Shown one piece after another: positions 45,620 to 57,151 of a stretch of DNA of 64,000 bases. The DNA comes from Carettochelys insculpta (Eukaryota > Chordata > Testudines > Carettochelyidae): NCBI RefSeq assembly GCF_033958435.1, contig NC_134152.1, positions 25,580,001-25,644,000 on the forward strand, read 5' to 3'. Below the pieces are notes generated by a model. It was not told the origin of the DNA. It did no database searches and saw only the letters and a program-made list of their open reading frames with translations. Both the position numbers and the translations under genes were made by a program. Each line of letters starts with the position of its first letter. The stretch's first letter is position 1.

Positions 45620-47335
45620 TAAATGCAAATTTTAGTGAATTTTGGCTTTGGTGTGTTTGCCTTTGGAGAATTCATCAATCACTTCCATTATTTGTGAATA
45701 TTTTTAGTGTTTGAAAACGCTTTATGATTATCACATAACAATCCACAGATCCTTTGCAAAGTATTTTGCAATGGTATCCAAATCTCATACGTCACAATTG
45801 ACCCTTTGTGTCACTAATGGCTTGAATACACGAATGTGATTGTGATTATGTATTTACACTCTTCAAGATGAATTTCAGATCTACATGAATTCCAAAAATA
45901 GCTTGAATGCAAATCAAACCCCAGACTTAGCATATGTGAAACATCCCCATTTTTGATCCCATCACCCAACCAGCTGTAGTCTGACATCTCCTTAGATAGA
46001 GGATATTTCCAGAATGTCCAGTTAAAATCTATCCTGACTTTGGAGAAAGCTAGAAAAACTTCACATTATTATCTAGGGATAAAAAGTGAAGCAAGGACTC
46101 ATGAAAGGACTCTAACTGAGATACTAGAACCTGATCTCTGCGGATAAAAAGAACGGACCACAATAAAGTATCTGACCCCACATTCAATAGCAATGTCCTA
46201 CACAGACTCAATGTGGCCAGATAAACTCACCTGGAGCTGGCTGCCTACTCATTTGATCTGCCATTTTGCTGTTTAATGGCTAACAAAGGAAGAAAAAACA
46301 AGAGCACACAAAAAATTTGCTTATTTATTGTGGTAGGGCATTCAAGTTCAGATCAGAATTGGGGCCCATTATGCTAGGTACTACGTCCAGACATGTCAAG
46401 GAAAGCCCCATTTCCAATCTGAGAGGGCATCATCCTTTCTTGGATCAGTTATCTCCCCAGATGATTCTAGGGAGGCTAAGAAGTAAATCTAAATTTCAGT
46501 GATACCCAAATCCAACTTAAAGTTGAGACCATTTCTGACGCATGCAGTGTCTGGTCTGTGAAATCAGGTGGAGGACACTCTATCTGAAACAGTGTAACTT
46601 AGTCTGAATAATTCTCCCCGGTTCACACATCCTGCCTCAGTGGAAATTTCTATAAGGTACAAAATTAAAATCAAAGGTACAAGTTAACAGTGCAAATTCA
46701 TCATCACTTCACAAATAAACTTGCTATATTGTGCATATCTGGGGCAAAGTAACTGGTGCACCCTGTGGGGAAAAAAAATCTACATTGATGGGTTTGAAGA
46801 AACATAACTATTAGGGAGTGTCCCAGTTAGGACTCAATCAAAAGATGGAGCAACTCCTTACAGAACCCTCATCATAAAACAAAGTAAAGGGAGAAGTTAC
46901 GACAGTTATTCAAGATCTCATAGAACTAATCTTATAATTTCTTCAGACTAGACTGCAGCCATGGATACAGCACCTAAGGAAAATGGAACAGCTCACACAA
47001 GTGCTGAGCTGAAATAACTAATCAAAGACATTCAGGGAGAGAAATTCATCTTAGCTGCATTGAAGGGTGTCGTTCCAAGATCAGAAGGTTCCAAGCTTTT
47101 TTCCTCTTGAGACACCGCAAAAGTGTGTTTGGCAGATTTGCCTGCACTCCTCTTGTGCCAAGTTCAACCACTTTTATCACCCAATTTGGACAGTTATGTT
47201 TCCGCATATTTCTGGCTGGCATTCCTAGTGCACATGAAATCTTTCACAGAAAAAAAGTGAGGGAGCTGTTGCAAAGGAGGCTGCTTCAGTGAACAACGTC
47301 CTATCATATGGCCCCATAAAAGAGGAAAAGAATGA
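45620..47335. other. Unique AT-rich sequence
   Basis: No gene or repeat recognised. Confidence 0.4.
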
Positions 47336-47347
47336 GACTGTCTAGCA

Positions 47348-47662
47348 AAATATTTCCTAAACTATGTTCTGGGAACAACTTGCAGGTGTGCCATGAGCAT
47401 TGACATTTTTTTTTATATCATATGCCGATGTTATAGAATTTTTGTTATTAAAACCAGATACAATGTTACGTCTTCTTTGCTATGATATCTGATTAAATTG
47501 GTTAATTTTGGTTTTGCTGTGTATGTTGCTGGGTTTTTGGGGTTTTTTTGTTTTTTGGTCTTTTTGTCTGACAACAGTTTTTTTGAAGAAAATTTTCATA
47601 GGTGTTCCGCATAAAAAGTATTATTTGGTGTTCTGTGGTCTCAACAAATTTAAGGAATACTG
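47348..47662. mobile_element. hAT MITE with perfect 8-bp duplication
   Basis: Flanked by identical GTCTAGCA at 47340-47347 and 47663-47670. The ends are AAATATTTCCTAAACTATG and CAAATTTAAGGAATACTG, degraded inverted repeats. The interior has the paired TGTTCTGGGAACAAC and GTGTTCCGCATAAAAAG motifs. It is AT-rich and has no transposase. Confidence 0.9.
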
Positions 47663-47699
47663 GTCTAGCAGAACTGAAATAGCCATCTCTACAGAGCTA

Positions 47700-48315
47700 C
47701 AGTAGAGGACAAGTTCGGAAAAGAGACTTGGCAAGCTGTTGACTCTCTGGGCCGCAGTATGAGGCTGTGGTCTATCTAGTACCATTAAAGTCAATGGGAG
47801 TGTTTGCGAATATGTTGGATCAAGATTTGAGAATATGATCCATGTCCAGTGAAGACAATGGGAACCTTTCCACTAACTAGAAAAGACTTTGGATCAGGAT
47901 CTAAAAGAACCTGACATTGACAAAGTTCTGGAGAAAGCAACAGCTATTACAGGAATGTGTCTTCCAAGCTATTATCAGGATAAGTCCAAAAACTCTATGC
48001 AAACTTCAGCTGAAGCCACAGAGGTGAATTTAAAAAGGAGCGAGTGGTTCATAGCAACGGCTAAATTCCGTAACAAGTAGGAAACCTGGATTCTTCTGAC
48101 ATCTGTAGATTGAACCTCCTTAGTTTGTATAGATCCAGCTAACAGCTTTGCCAAAAACCCTTTTTCATAGAGTTGCAAGAGTTCGATGTTTGAACCAAGC
48201 CTAGTTTCTATACTTTTTTTGAATCTTGTGTGGAAAACAGTCTGCAAATTTTGTTAAGCTTGTTCTTGCTGATGGCTGCATGCACATCTGTAATGGTTTG
48301 CATCTGCAAGAAATA
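47700..48315. other. Unassigned, with an old hairpin repeat
   Basis: Positions 47813-47905 are a degraded relative of the hairpin at 24386-24449 (TTGGATCAAGATTTG, TTTGGATCAGGATCT). The rest is unassigned. Confidence 0.4.
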
Positions 48316-48317
48316 CA

Positions 48318-48965
48318 CTAGGCCCGGGGTGCGAAATTTCAAAAGGGGGGGTTCAGAGTCCGTCCCCCCCAGCCTCTGCTAGCTCCCCAGGCATCCCCTG
48401 TCTCCCGCCCATCCTGCCTGCCCAGCCCCACCCCTTCCTCTGCAGCACAGTCACAGGGAAGTAGAGCTGGTGGGCCATATGTGAGCAGCTGCAGCCATTG
48501 CTCCACATGCATCCTGAGTTTGCAGCCTGCAGCCATGTTGTGCTTCCCAAGGAAGCCAGGCAGAGGGCACCAGAAGGCTGCCACTGAGCAGCCTGTGAAC
48601 CTGCACTGGGGGCAGTGAGGGAGGAGAGCAAGCCATGTGTAAGTGAGCTGCGCTACTCCACTCCTGCCTTGCCCCAGCCCACCCTTGCTGCTGCTCCCCC
48701 CAACCTGGGGAGGGAGCCTTTACCTTTGCAGTCAACTTTGATTGGGCTTCTCTGGATACTCCACAAGGAGATGCTGGGGTGCAGGTGCAAGCGCTGGGCA
48801 TGGGGGGAGTGTGGAAGGGGTGTGTAGAGGCTAAGGCAGCAGTCAGCAGGGGCAGGGGATGAGCCCCCAGTTGTTCCGGGAGGAGTGTGTGAAAGACCCT
48901 GGCAAGTCCCTTCTTTACCAAATGCAGAGGCAGGTGTTCACCCTATGCGTTAGGCAGAGTGCTGC
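48318..48965. repeat. GC-rich repeat, ends uncertain
   Basis: Begins GGCCCGGGGTGCGAAATTTC after AT-rich sequence and stays GC-rich to about 48965. The texture and the GTGCGAAATTTC start resemble a hAT interior with one end. The long overlapping minus-strand frames (48339-48921) are proline/serine-rich by composition and have no domain. Confidence 0.4.
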
Positions 48966-49029
48966 CTCTCCTAGGAGATGTGCCCGCAATGCTCACCCTG
49001 CTTAACGTGATGCCCATAACATCCTAGTG

Positions 49030-49219
49030 CATGGGTGTGCAAAGGAAATTTCATACGGGGTGGCAGTGCAACTGGCCTGGCTCCTCCAACCTCTGCTGCC
49101 CGCCTCATCCTGCTGACCACCCTGGGAACACAGCACCTCACTTCCAGGACTGTTGGGGGGCCTATGCTAATTGCAGGGACAAAACGTGGGGCCCAGTGCA
49201 AAAAGTTTGCTATCCCCTG
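49030..49219. mobile_element. hAT-like MITE, CATGGGTGTGCAAA termini
   Basis: Starts CATGGGTGTGCAAAGGAAA and ends AAAAAGTTTGCTATCCCCTG, an imperfect terminal inverted repeat. The 8-bp flanks do not match convincingly. Frames 48971-49358 overlap it and are not supported. Confidence 0.6.
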
Positions 49220-49224
49220 CACTG

Positions 49225-49855
49225 GGCCACTGCCTGCAAGTCAGGCGCTCACATTTGTCCTGTCCGGTGAATTGTGTGCGTTGTCCTGCTGCATGTGCCA
49301 ACTCATTTGCCTTCAGAATGGACAAGACTGCCTAACAAGCTGCTTCCATTACCAATAGGATTGATATTAATGCACTGCCAGAAAGGGAGGCTAACCCTGC
49401 ATTATGTTGCAAAAGCTAAGTTTATGAAATTGTGGCACCCACTAGGATCCAGGAAACCTCTTCCTTTCAGAACGAACTAGTAGGATTAATAATGTGCTAG
49501 TAGGCTGTAGCTTGTCAGACTGACAAGAAAGCTATTGGCCCTCCATTCTTAAAAAAAAGTAGATAAGCTACTTTCCAGCACTCTCAAATTCTGAAGCAGA
49601 TCAGAGAAGCCTATTGCTCTAAACAATAACACACATCTTTACCACTTAGTGATAGGGTGGCAACATTTTTACTGGCATTGAAAAGATCACACAAATCCTC
49701 CTCCCCTTGTTCTTCCTTGTCCTCATTCCACCAAAAAAGGATGATTCGCTCTCTCTCTTCTGTCTGGAAGGAAATGCTGGGCAAATTTAATTTTGAAAGG
49801 AGAGATATTTTTTAACAATGAAGGTGGGGACCTGGATATGCTCTGAGTAGTGTTC
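49225..49855. other. Unassigned sequence
   Basis: No gene or repeat recognised. Confidence 0.4.
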
Positions 49856-49856
49856 A

Positions 49857-50108
49857 TAGAATCATAGAATTCTGGGTCTGGAAGGGATCTCAGGAGGTCA
49901 TCTAGTCCAGCCCCCTGCTTCAAGCAGGTTCAACCCCAACTAAGTCATCCCAGCCATGATTATATCAAGCTGGGACTTAGAAACCTCTAGATTCCACGAC
50001 CTCTCTCGGTAATGCATTCCAGTGCTTCACCACCCTCCTGGTGAAATAGTTTTTCCTAATATCCAACCTACACCTCTCCATCTGTAACTTCAGACCATTA
50101 CTCCTTGT
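49857..50108 (-). mobile_element. CR1 3' end
   Basis: The octamer tail CATAGAATCATAGAATTC is followed by GGGTCTGGAAGGGATCTCAG, TCCAGCCCCCTGCTTCAAGC and TTCACCACCCTCCTGGTGAA, parallel to 58318-58520. 5' truncated. Confidence 0.95.
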
Positions 50109-50154
50109 TCTGCAATCTATCACCATTGTTTGTTTGTTTGCAGCCAACTTTGTA

Positions 50155-50298
50155 TTGCTTGTATACCTCTCAGTAAATAAACTTGAGCTTCTTTTTTATG
50201 TGCCTCCCTCTAGGCCTTAAAAATCTCGTAATGAAGATAAAAAAGCTCTATGGTGCTTATTTACTTACTTACTTACTTATTGAGAGGTATACAAACAA
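50155..50298. mobile_element. Small mariner-like MITE, TA flanks
   Basis: The left end TTGCTTGTATACCTCTCAG and right end TTGAGAGGTATACAAACAA are inverted copies with two mismatches over about 22 bases, bounded by TA at 50153-50154 and 50299-50300. A (TTAC)n run at 50261-50279 lies inside. Confidence 0.75.
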
Positions 50299-50299
50299 T

Positions 50300-51222
50300 A
50301 ATAAATGACCATCTATCAAATGCTCTTCGCTCCGCTTCTTTCCTGATGTCTTAAAAATCCATCATAAGAAGCATACCCATGTGAAACTTTGCTCAAGCTC
50401 TCACCCAGATCCCAGCTGCTTCTCATAAAACATGCAGCAGTGAAACCAATAATATTGGCCAAATGTTCATTGCTGCCATTCAAGTTCAATGTTAACATTC
50501 CCTTGGAATGACTGAGGCAGTTCATGTCTCTCAGTGCTGGTGTTAGGGTTTCTTTGCCTTTTTTTTTAAAATGTCATGAACATGCAAAAAATGTTGAAAA
50601 CTAGCTGTGCAGCTCAGGAGTTGGAGCCTGTATGTGTGAACGTCTAAAAGAAAGGTGAAATGGGGGTATCCTTTTTTTTTGATTGATTAACTGGATACAA
50701 GAGCTCAGACCCTCTCTATGAAAACACAGTTGAAAAATTGTTTCCAGATCTTCTGGTTGTATTTGGCCAACCAAAGAAATAAGGGAAAGGCCATATGACT
50801 TGGCCTACCTTGTCTTTTTCAGGGCTTGACCTCAAAATGAACCAGCACTCTCTGAACATTCACAGATATTCAGTCAGGGAACGAATAGCTGTTTGGGGAG
50901 ATAGGAATGGCATTTTACATGGAGTCAAATGAAAATTCCTGGGTAAAAACTCATAAACATATACACTGAGTAAGGATGTCTGTACTTAAACCAGGGCTGA
51001 ACATGAATTCTCAGCTGTTTTACCTAAAACTTTAACAATACACTGAGCCAATGAAACATCAGCTAAAACCATTAGATCATCAGCATTAATTCTTATTGGC
51101 TGAACATACCCTGAAAATATATCCTACTACCTGACAGCTGATTAACCCTTCTGAGGAAGTTATAAATGGCAAGGATTGTTTGCAGTGTTGCTGTAGTGAA
51201 ATTAGTTCCAGCATATGAGAGA
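50300..51222. other. Unassigned sequence
   Basis: No gene or repeat recognised. Confidence 0.4.
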
Positions 51223-51223
51223 G

Positions 51224-51990
51224 AAAAGGTGGGTGGAGTAAAATCTTTTATTGAACCAAATTCTGTTGGTGAGAGAGACAAGCTTCTGGGCACCACAGAG
51301 GTGACTTGAAGAAGAGCTCAATGGAGCTCAAAGCTCAAAAGTTGGTCCAATGAATAGGGTGACCATCCAACCCATTTTTCCCGGGACAGGCCCTTAATTC
51401 AGCAGAGCTCCTGTTCTTTGATACCCTGTTTCTTGCGGTGGCAGCCTCTCCTGCCAGGGAGATCCTCCCCTGAGTGGCTGCCCTGGTCTCTGGAGCTCTG
51501 CACCTTGCAGCAGCAGCTCCTGCTGCAGGACAGCTCCTCTGTAGGGCAGCTGCCATATTCTCTGGCACCCCATGGTGGCAGCCCCTGCTACTCGTGAACT
51601 CCACAATGGCGTAGTTGCCTCATTCCCTGGTGCCCTACATGTAGGGAGGCAGCTCCCACTGCCAGGGAGCCCCTCCACAGGTCGGCTGCCTCGTTCCCTG
51701 GCCCCCTGCTGGAAGGCTTTGGAACACATGCACACACCCCACCGGTGGGGATTTGGAGGCCCCATCCTGCATTCCCCTTAATGCCTCGTTCCTCCCCATT
51801 GGAGGCTGCAGAGGCCCCATCCCTGGTGTATCACCCTGGAATAGCAGCCCCCATCACCAAGCAGCACTGACATAGCACAGCAGCCCTGCCCCCATCCCCG
51901 GAGGCCTGGGTCCTGTATTTGCCGTAGGGCAATGCGGTCACCCTACCACTGAAAGATATTACCTCACCCACCTTTTCACTCTCAAACAAT
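51224..51990. mobile_element. Foldback repeat interrupted by a hAT copy
   Basis: The left arm GGTGGGTGGAGTAAAATCTT at 51228 and the right arm AAGATATTACCTCACCCACC at 51953 are inverted copies, with inner TATTGAACCAAATTCTG answered by AGTTGGTCCAATGAA. The hAT copy 51355-51945 separates the arms. Confidence 0.85.
51355..51945. mobile_element. hAT family 'TAGGGTGACC', copy 6 (591 bp)
   Basis: Starts TAGGGTGACCATCCAACCC and ends GCGGTCACCCTA, flanked by CCAATGAA and CCACTGAA (7 of 8). Removing it and one flank restores the foldback repeat, which proves both boundaries. It is the longest copy, aligns with copies 2 and 3, and has no transposase. Confidence 0.95.
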
Positions 51991-51994
51991 AATG

Positions 51995-53550
51995 ACATCA
52001 GTTCTATATACCGTTATAGGGTGAATATTTCCCAAACACTTTCTTTGCCTCGCAAAACACTCTGGGCTTGATCCTGTGGCCCTGACTTTCTTTTGAGTAG
52101 CCCCACTACCCTCAGAAATTGAAAATGGCCTGTGGGCAAGGGAAGCTTTCACTCAACTGTTTTCTATGTGTAGGTGTTTGCCTTCTAGACTGCATCATCC
52201 AGAGATTCTTTCTGAGGCAGAAGCATCATCAATGTGACATGTTCATCCCAGTTACAGACCATCAGTCATCTCAAGTATTGATTTGTTACCAGACATGAAA
52301 TATCCTAGTGATGATGTATAAGCCTGGAGATTTTTGAAAGATAATATTAATGATGGGGTTTAAAATTGATTTAGAAATAGTGTGTCATGGCTTAGCCTAA
52401 GTCGAAGATAATCTTGTGGCATTCTTGAGGAAGAGCACTGAATTAAAATCTCTGTCGACTCCATTGAGTACACATGGAGTGTTAGTGCAGAAAATGGCCT
52501 GTGATGTCTATGCCATTTCAACACATTTAGAACCATATTCAGATGTTCAATTGGTTAGCAGCTGAAGACATACTACAACCAAAGGGAGGATGATTTCAAA
52601 TTTGGCTTTGCCAGGACCAGCTGAAATCCAGCATTCTGTGCCATTCATAACCTCAGTGGACAAGAGATAGTCACTACCACCAGCAGCCTGAAGCAGATGC
52701 CATTAAAATTATCAATCTTTTGGAGACCAGAAAAGTCATTCCTGGCATCCTCAGGGTCAGAGTCCCTGGCACGCAATGTACTGTGACTGAAATCACTCCA
52801 TTATTATGGCTAATGCTGGAAGGGGTTGCCACTCCTTGTGTGCAGTCAGCATGTCTTTCCAGAGACCCCTTCACTTCTTTCAGGTCCACCTACCTGGTAT
52901 GCATGCTTTTTTAGCCCCTGAGCTATTTCCCTTCAGTAAACCTTGTCAGAGGGAAGCCTCACAATGATTGTTCTGCCAGTTCCACCATAACCCAGATCAA
53001 ACCCCTGTAAGGTCTGTAGAGAACTGTCTGTACATGAGATCCAGGGTGTCAGATCTGGCAACTTGGGTGCTCCTGGCAGCCCATTCCACATTACTTGGCT
53101 CTAACAAAAGGCTGACAATTAGTAACCATTCACAAGAATCACGAGGACAAAACCATCTGGAATATATTACCAATCAGCCCTTAGATAGGATTTCTCATGG
53201 AACATGCTGCATATTACACCCTGAGAATGGTATGGAACTCAGCAGGAGTACAACGTTAAACACCAGGATTATAACCCCAGGAATCATCTGGACAGGACAT
53301 CATATAATGCTCATGGTGCTACTTACGCTAGACAATCTTGCACCAAGGTATAGTTCTGCTGCACTGCCATAAAGGCTGTCATATCATTAGCATAAGTGAA
53401 AAACTAGAGATGCAGGAATGGCACCCATCCCACTTAATTTACTTCTTCCACAGGTCCTACTAATGACAAATGGCTCCCCTCCCCCCTTCTTTTTCCTACA
53501 CCTTCTTCTTTCTCCCCTACCTACTATATAAACCCTAGATTCTGATTTCT
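51995..53550. other. Unique sequence, nothing recognised
   Basis: The frame 52968-53372 (134 codons) has no recognisable domain. No repeats seen. Confidence 0.4.
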
Positions 53551-53555
53551 GCTCC

Positions 53556-53660
53556 AAATCTGATGAAGTGAACCTTACCCATGAAAGCTCATTACCTATT
53601 AAATAAAACTGTGAGTCTTTAAGATGCTACAGGGCTGCTTGTTTGTTTTTTTTGTGCGTG
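53556..53660. repeat. Retroposon/foldback family end
   Basis: CCATGAAAGCTCATTACCTA, then GAGTCTTTAAGATGCTACAG and GCTGCTTGTTTGTTTTTTTT. Same order and orientation as the insert at 20680-20793. Confidence 0.75.
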
Positions 53661-54010
53661 CCAATGGCTGTTGATCTTCGTTTGGGCAACAACATTCACC
53701 AATCCTCTGGCCTGGATTCTGCGAGTTCTGAGGAATGTCCTCTTCCCAAAGTTCCCTTTCTTCATCCCCAATGTGCAGTGGAAGGTCTAAGAAAAATATA
53801 TGCAGCTAGCACAGCGTATCTTTCTCATTTCATTTTCTCTGAGAGATTTAGGTTTGGGGATGCATAAATCAAAGCAGTATCTCACTGTTTTCAAGCAAAT
53901 TGAACCTGCAGAGTATGTACAAATTGAATTTTTAAACTCTGAAATGTTGTTTCAACTCCATGGAATAAGTAGGATTGTGAGAGTGGACAGCCATTCATCC
54001 TTTGTTACAA
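53661..54010. other. Unassigned sequence
   Basis: No gene or repeat recognised. Confidence 0.4.
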
Positions 54011-54013
54011 TTA

Positions 54014-54301
54014 GGCCTGGTCTACACTGCAAAATAATTCAATTTAAGCTATGAGACTCCAGTTACAAGACTTGTACAGCTGGAGTCGGCAGACATGAAT
54101 GCTAATTCCCAGTGCAACCTCACTGTGGGAGGCTGATGGGAGAAACCCTCCCATCGATTTACCTCACTACTGCAATGTGTACTGGAGTCAACAGGAGTGC
54201 CCTCAATGTCCAGTTTAGCACATCCCTACTGTATATGCTAAACTGAATCCTGGAAGATCGACCTCCAGAGCATTGATCTGCACATAAATATAGATGTGCT
54301 C
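54014..54301. mobile_element. Harbinger-like MITE, TTA duplication
   Basis: Starts GGCCTGGTCTACACTGC and ends AAATATAGATGTGCTC, with TTA at 54011-54013 and 54302-54304. Same family as 28772-29037, opposite orientation. Confidence 0.87.
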
Positions 54302-54518
54302 TTACTCATAGCCCAGCCCAGGTAAGCTACCTCGTTGCTGCATGAATTTTCATGTAACTAGCAACAGTTATATGTGATTCACTTACATAAACTTACAGTA
54401 TACATGAAATAAAAAATGTGTTACTCCAATGGAAAAATGCAGGTGCCAAAATCTATGGATGCTGGATTCCATGCCAAGCTTAACACCTATCGTAGGCTCT
54501 AGTTTTAGGTAGTTTGTA

Positions 54519-54580
54519 CAGGTTGAACCTCTCTAACTCCAGCTAGATGAAAAAGTTCCAGACTAGAGAGGTTCAACCTG
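54519..54580. mobile_element. 62-bp pogo-like element, termini only
   Basis: CAGGTTGAACCTCTCTAAC and CTAGAGAGGTTCAACCTG form nearly the whole element, between TA dinucleotides. It matches the ends of the 45174 and 43234 copies, with the interior gone. Confidence 0.9.
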
Positions 54581-54582
54581 TA

Positions 54583-55630
54583 GTTGCAAACACTTACCCA
54601 CTGTCCTGTGGAATTGCAGCATGTCATGGTGCTGAGAGTGTAACAATATGGCAGAACAGAGACCAGTATCACTATGTTGCTTAGCCAGCCAATGCTGGAG
54701 CAGGGAAAGCTAGTACCACAAGCCAAGCAACAGGACAAGTTCAACGCAACTGACTTCAAAACAGTGTGATGCAGAGCTGGATTCCATGTCTGTTCTTAAG
54801 CATAAGCAGTTTTGCTTCAATTTCAACTGACCACTGTACTGTCAGTTGAATTCACTAATAATAAACATTACAATTAGCTTCCAGTTCATTCACAGAGCAT
54901 GTTGTATTCTGATTTTATTTTAATGCCTGTAGAATAAAGGTGACTTTTTTTAATACTATACTCCTTTGACCAAACATCAAGCCATTAGCCAGACTGCTCC
55001 ATAACCCTGAACACTTCATTTCAGTTCATTTAAGCATGACTGCTCACCTTGCATGAAATAAAAAGGATATGGATTCTACAAATAATACAAACATTTGTAA
55101 AGATATACTGGGACAGTGTTATCAGGTGCAGACACCAGCAGCAGTCAGAACAGATAAAGGTTTTCAGTTGCAAACCCCAGCTTCTCATTTCAGCTACCAT
55201 TCTGACATATGAATTAGTCTGCTTATTACAAAGCTTTGAGTAGCTTGTAAAGCCTTCCATCATGCAGATAGATCATTATGCCCTGTTAATGTGCTCCTCT
55301 AATAGCTCCCAGCTCCAGTAGAACTCAGTGATAGAAAAAAAATGGCCATTGCTACTGACATCCTGTCTTCAGCTAAATAGTTTTTGCTCTTTCCCAGCCC
55401 CTTCTGCATGAAGCCCCTGTTTTAAAGAGCAATCAGTAAATCTCCACACCTGGGAGAAAATAGCAGGTCAAGAGCTCGAACTGCTTCACTCCTCTATGTA
55501 CCTAATCTATTTTCTTTTTCACTCTGCAGGGAAAGACTGAATAATGAAAAAGAGAAAGGATGCAATAGTATACACTTGACTCAAAACAATACGTATACAA
55601 GACTTACAGTTTCAGGACATGGCTTAACCA
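54583..55630. other. AT-rich unassigned sequence
   Basis: No gene or repeat recognised. Confidence 0.4.
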
Positions 55631-55633
55631 TTA

Positions 55634-56039
55634 AGCCTTTGTCTATACTAGCCCCCCCCCCACCTTTCAAAAGGGGGATGCTAATGAGACACTTCGGGAT
55701 ATGCTACTGAGGAACTGCAATAAATATTCAGCACCTTATTAGCATAATGGTGGGCACAGCACTTCAAAAGTCCCACTTTCTATCATGCCCAGCTCATCTA
55801 CACGAGGTCCTTTTTGAAAGGACCCCACACTTTGAAATCCCCTTATTCCTATTTCCTTTCGAAAAGGACCCCATGTAGACGAGCCGCACATGATCAAAAG
55901 CAGTACTTTTGAAGTGCCTCAGCTGCCATTATGCTAATGAGGCACTGCATATTCATTGCAACACCTCATTAGCATATGCCAAAGTGTCTCTTTAGCATCC
56001 CCCTTTCGAAAGAGGTGGGGGGCTGGTGTAGACATAGCC
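55634..56039. mobile_element. Palindromic Harbinger-like MITE (about 406 bp)
   Basis: Starts AGCCTTTGTCTATACTAGCC and ends GGCTGGTGTAGACATAGCC. Arms meet near 55836 and contain matching blocks such as AAAAGGGGGATGCTAATGAG at the left and its inverse before the right end. It is related in design to 5731-6167 but more diverged. A C10 run lies at 55652-55661. Confidence 0.85.
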
Positions 56040-57070
56040 AATGAGTGTCAAATAAAATATTACATAAGTGAGAATCTTTGTATCAGTAGAATAGCTTCAA
56101 CTTTTGTTGCAGCGTACATTCAAAGGCCACTTTCTTGTGTTAATTGACTGTGACCCGTTAATCAATGTTACAAATAATAGCCTGGACCACTGAGTATTTG
56201 GAAACTGGTCAACTGTGTGTGTAACACCCTGAAAGTGAGTCAGAAGAAAACAAAAAACTTCAGTTACCTTCTGATAAAAATGGAAGCATAAGCCTGTGCA
56301 GTCCACGAAGACTAACCAAAACCTGCTTTTGCACACAGATTTTGAATTCCTTTTCATGTCATTCTGTTAGTTATAGTATCACATAACATCTCTGATGTTT
56401 TCTCAGCCCCCACCATCATCAAAACCCAAGGGCTCAGCACCTGTTGGCGTCCAAAGCCTCCCTCAATATTTCCTTCCATCTTTCCCTGTCCAGCGAGGAG
56501 TGGCTTAGTTTCTGTAGACTAGCTTCACACCAATCTACTATACCGTCTACCCTTTCTCCGTGTGGGTCTTCCTTTCCTATTCAAACTCTCCATTATGCCA
56601 GTTATACTAGGCTTTTGACTTTTTGCTCATTGTTCATCCTACAGATATGCCTGAATAGCTGTGGCTTCCATGGTATAACCTTCCTCAGTAGGTTCTCTTT
56701 TGGTGTATCTTCCTATATAATACCCAAAAAACAAATTTCTGTGCACCCTTGGTATAATCTGTCAGTTTTGGAAACAAAGGCTACCATTGACTAAACTTCA
56801 AAATATGAAAAATGTTTGTTGGCTGAATACTACTTTGTATAGAATACCTTTACATATGTGTATTCCAGAGCCTCCACTGTGCACATCCAAAAGACCACAG
56901 CATTTTACAGACCCCCTACAACACGTCACGTCACAATGGCAGAAAAAGTTAATGCTCCCCTTTGGTCAAACGAAACACAATCCTTTCCAATTTGCCCTTC
57001 CCAGAGGAAAAAGAAACTGATAGGTAGCACAGGTGTGTTACTAACCGGCTTGATCATCTTTCTATATCAT
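56040..57070. other. Possible old non-LTR fragment, otherwise unassigned
   Basis: 56430-56780 has a texture (CCTCCCTCAATATTTCCTTC, CCTACAGATATGCCTGAATA) resembling the 3' coding region of an RTE/R4-type LINE on the minus strand, but no frame could be confirmed. The rest is unassigned. Confidence 0.25.
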
Positions 57071-57071
57071 A

Positions 57072-57150
57072 TCATCATAGGACTGGACGGGACCTTAAGA
57101 GGTCTTCTAGTCCAGGTCCACACAATCAAGGCAGAACTAAGTATTATCTA
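57072..57150 (-). mobile_element. CR1 3'-end fragment
   Basis: TCATCATAGGACTGGACGGG, CTTAAGAGGTCTTCTAGTCC. Short and diverged. Confidence 0.75.
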
Positions 57151-57151
57151 G

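Noticed and set aside
48339..48921. Long minus-strand frames (up to 156 codons)
   Set aside because: GC-rich repeat-like sequence with three overlapping frames open at once and no recognisable domain.
56444..56794. 116-codon serine/leucine-rich plus-strand frame
   Set aside because: Its reverse strand looks more like an old LINE remnant. The plus frame has no domain.
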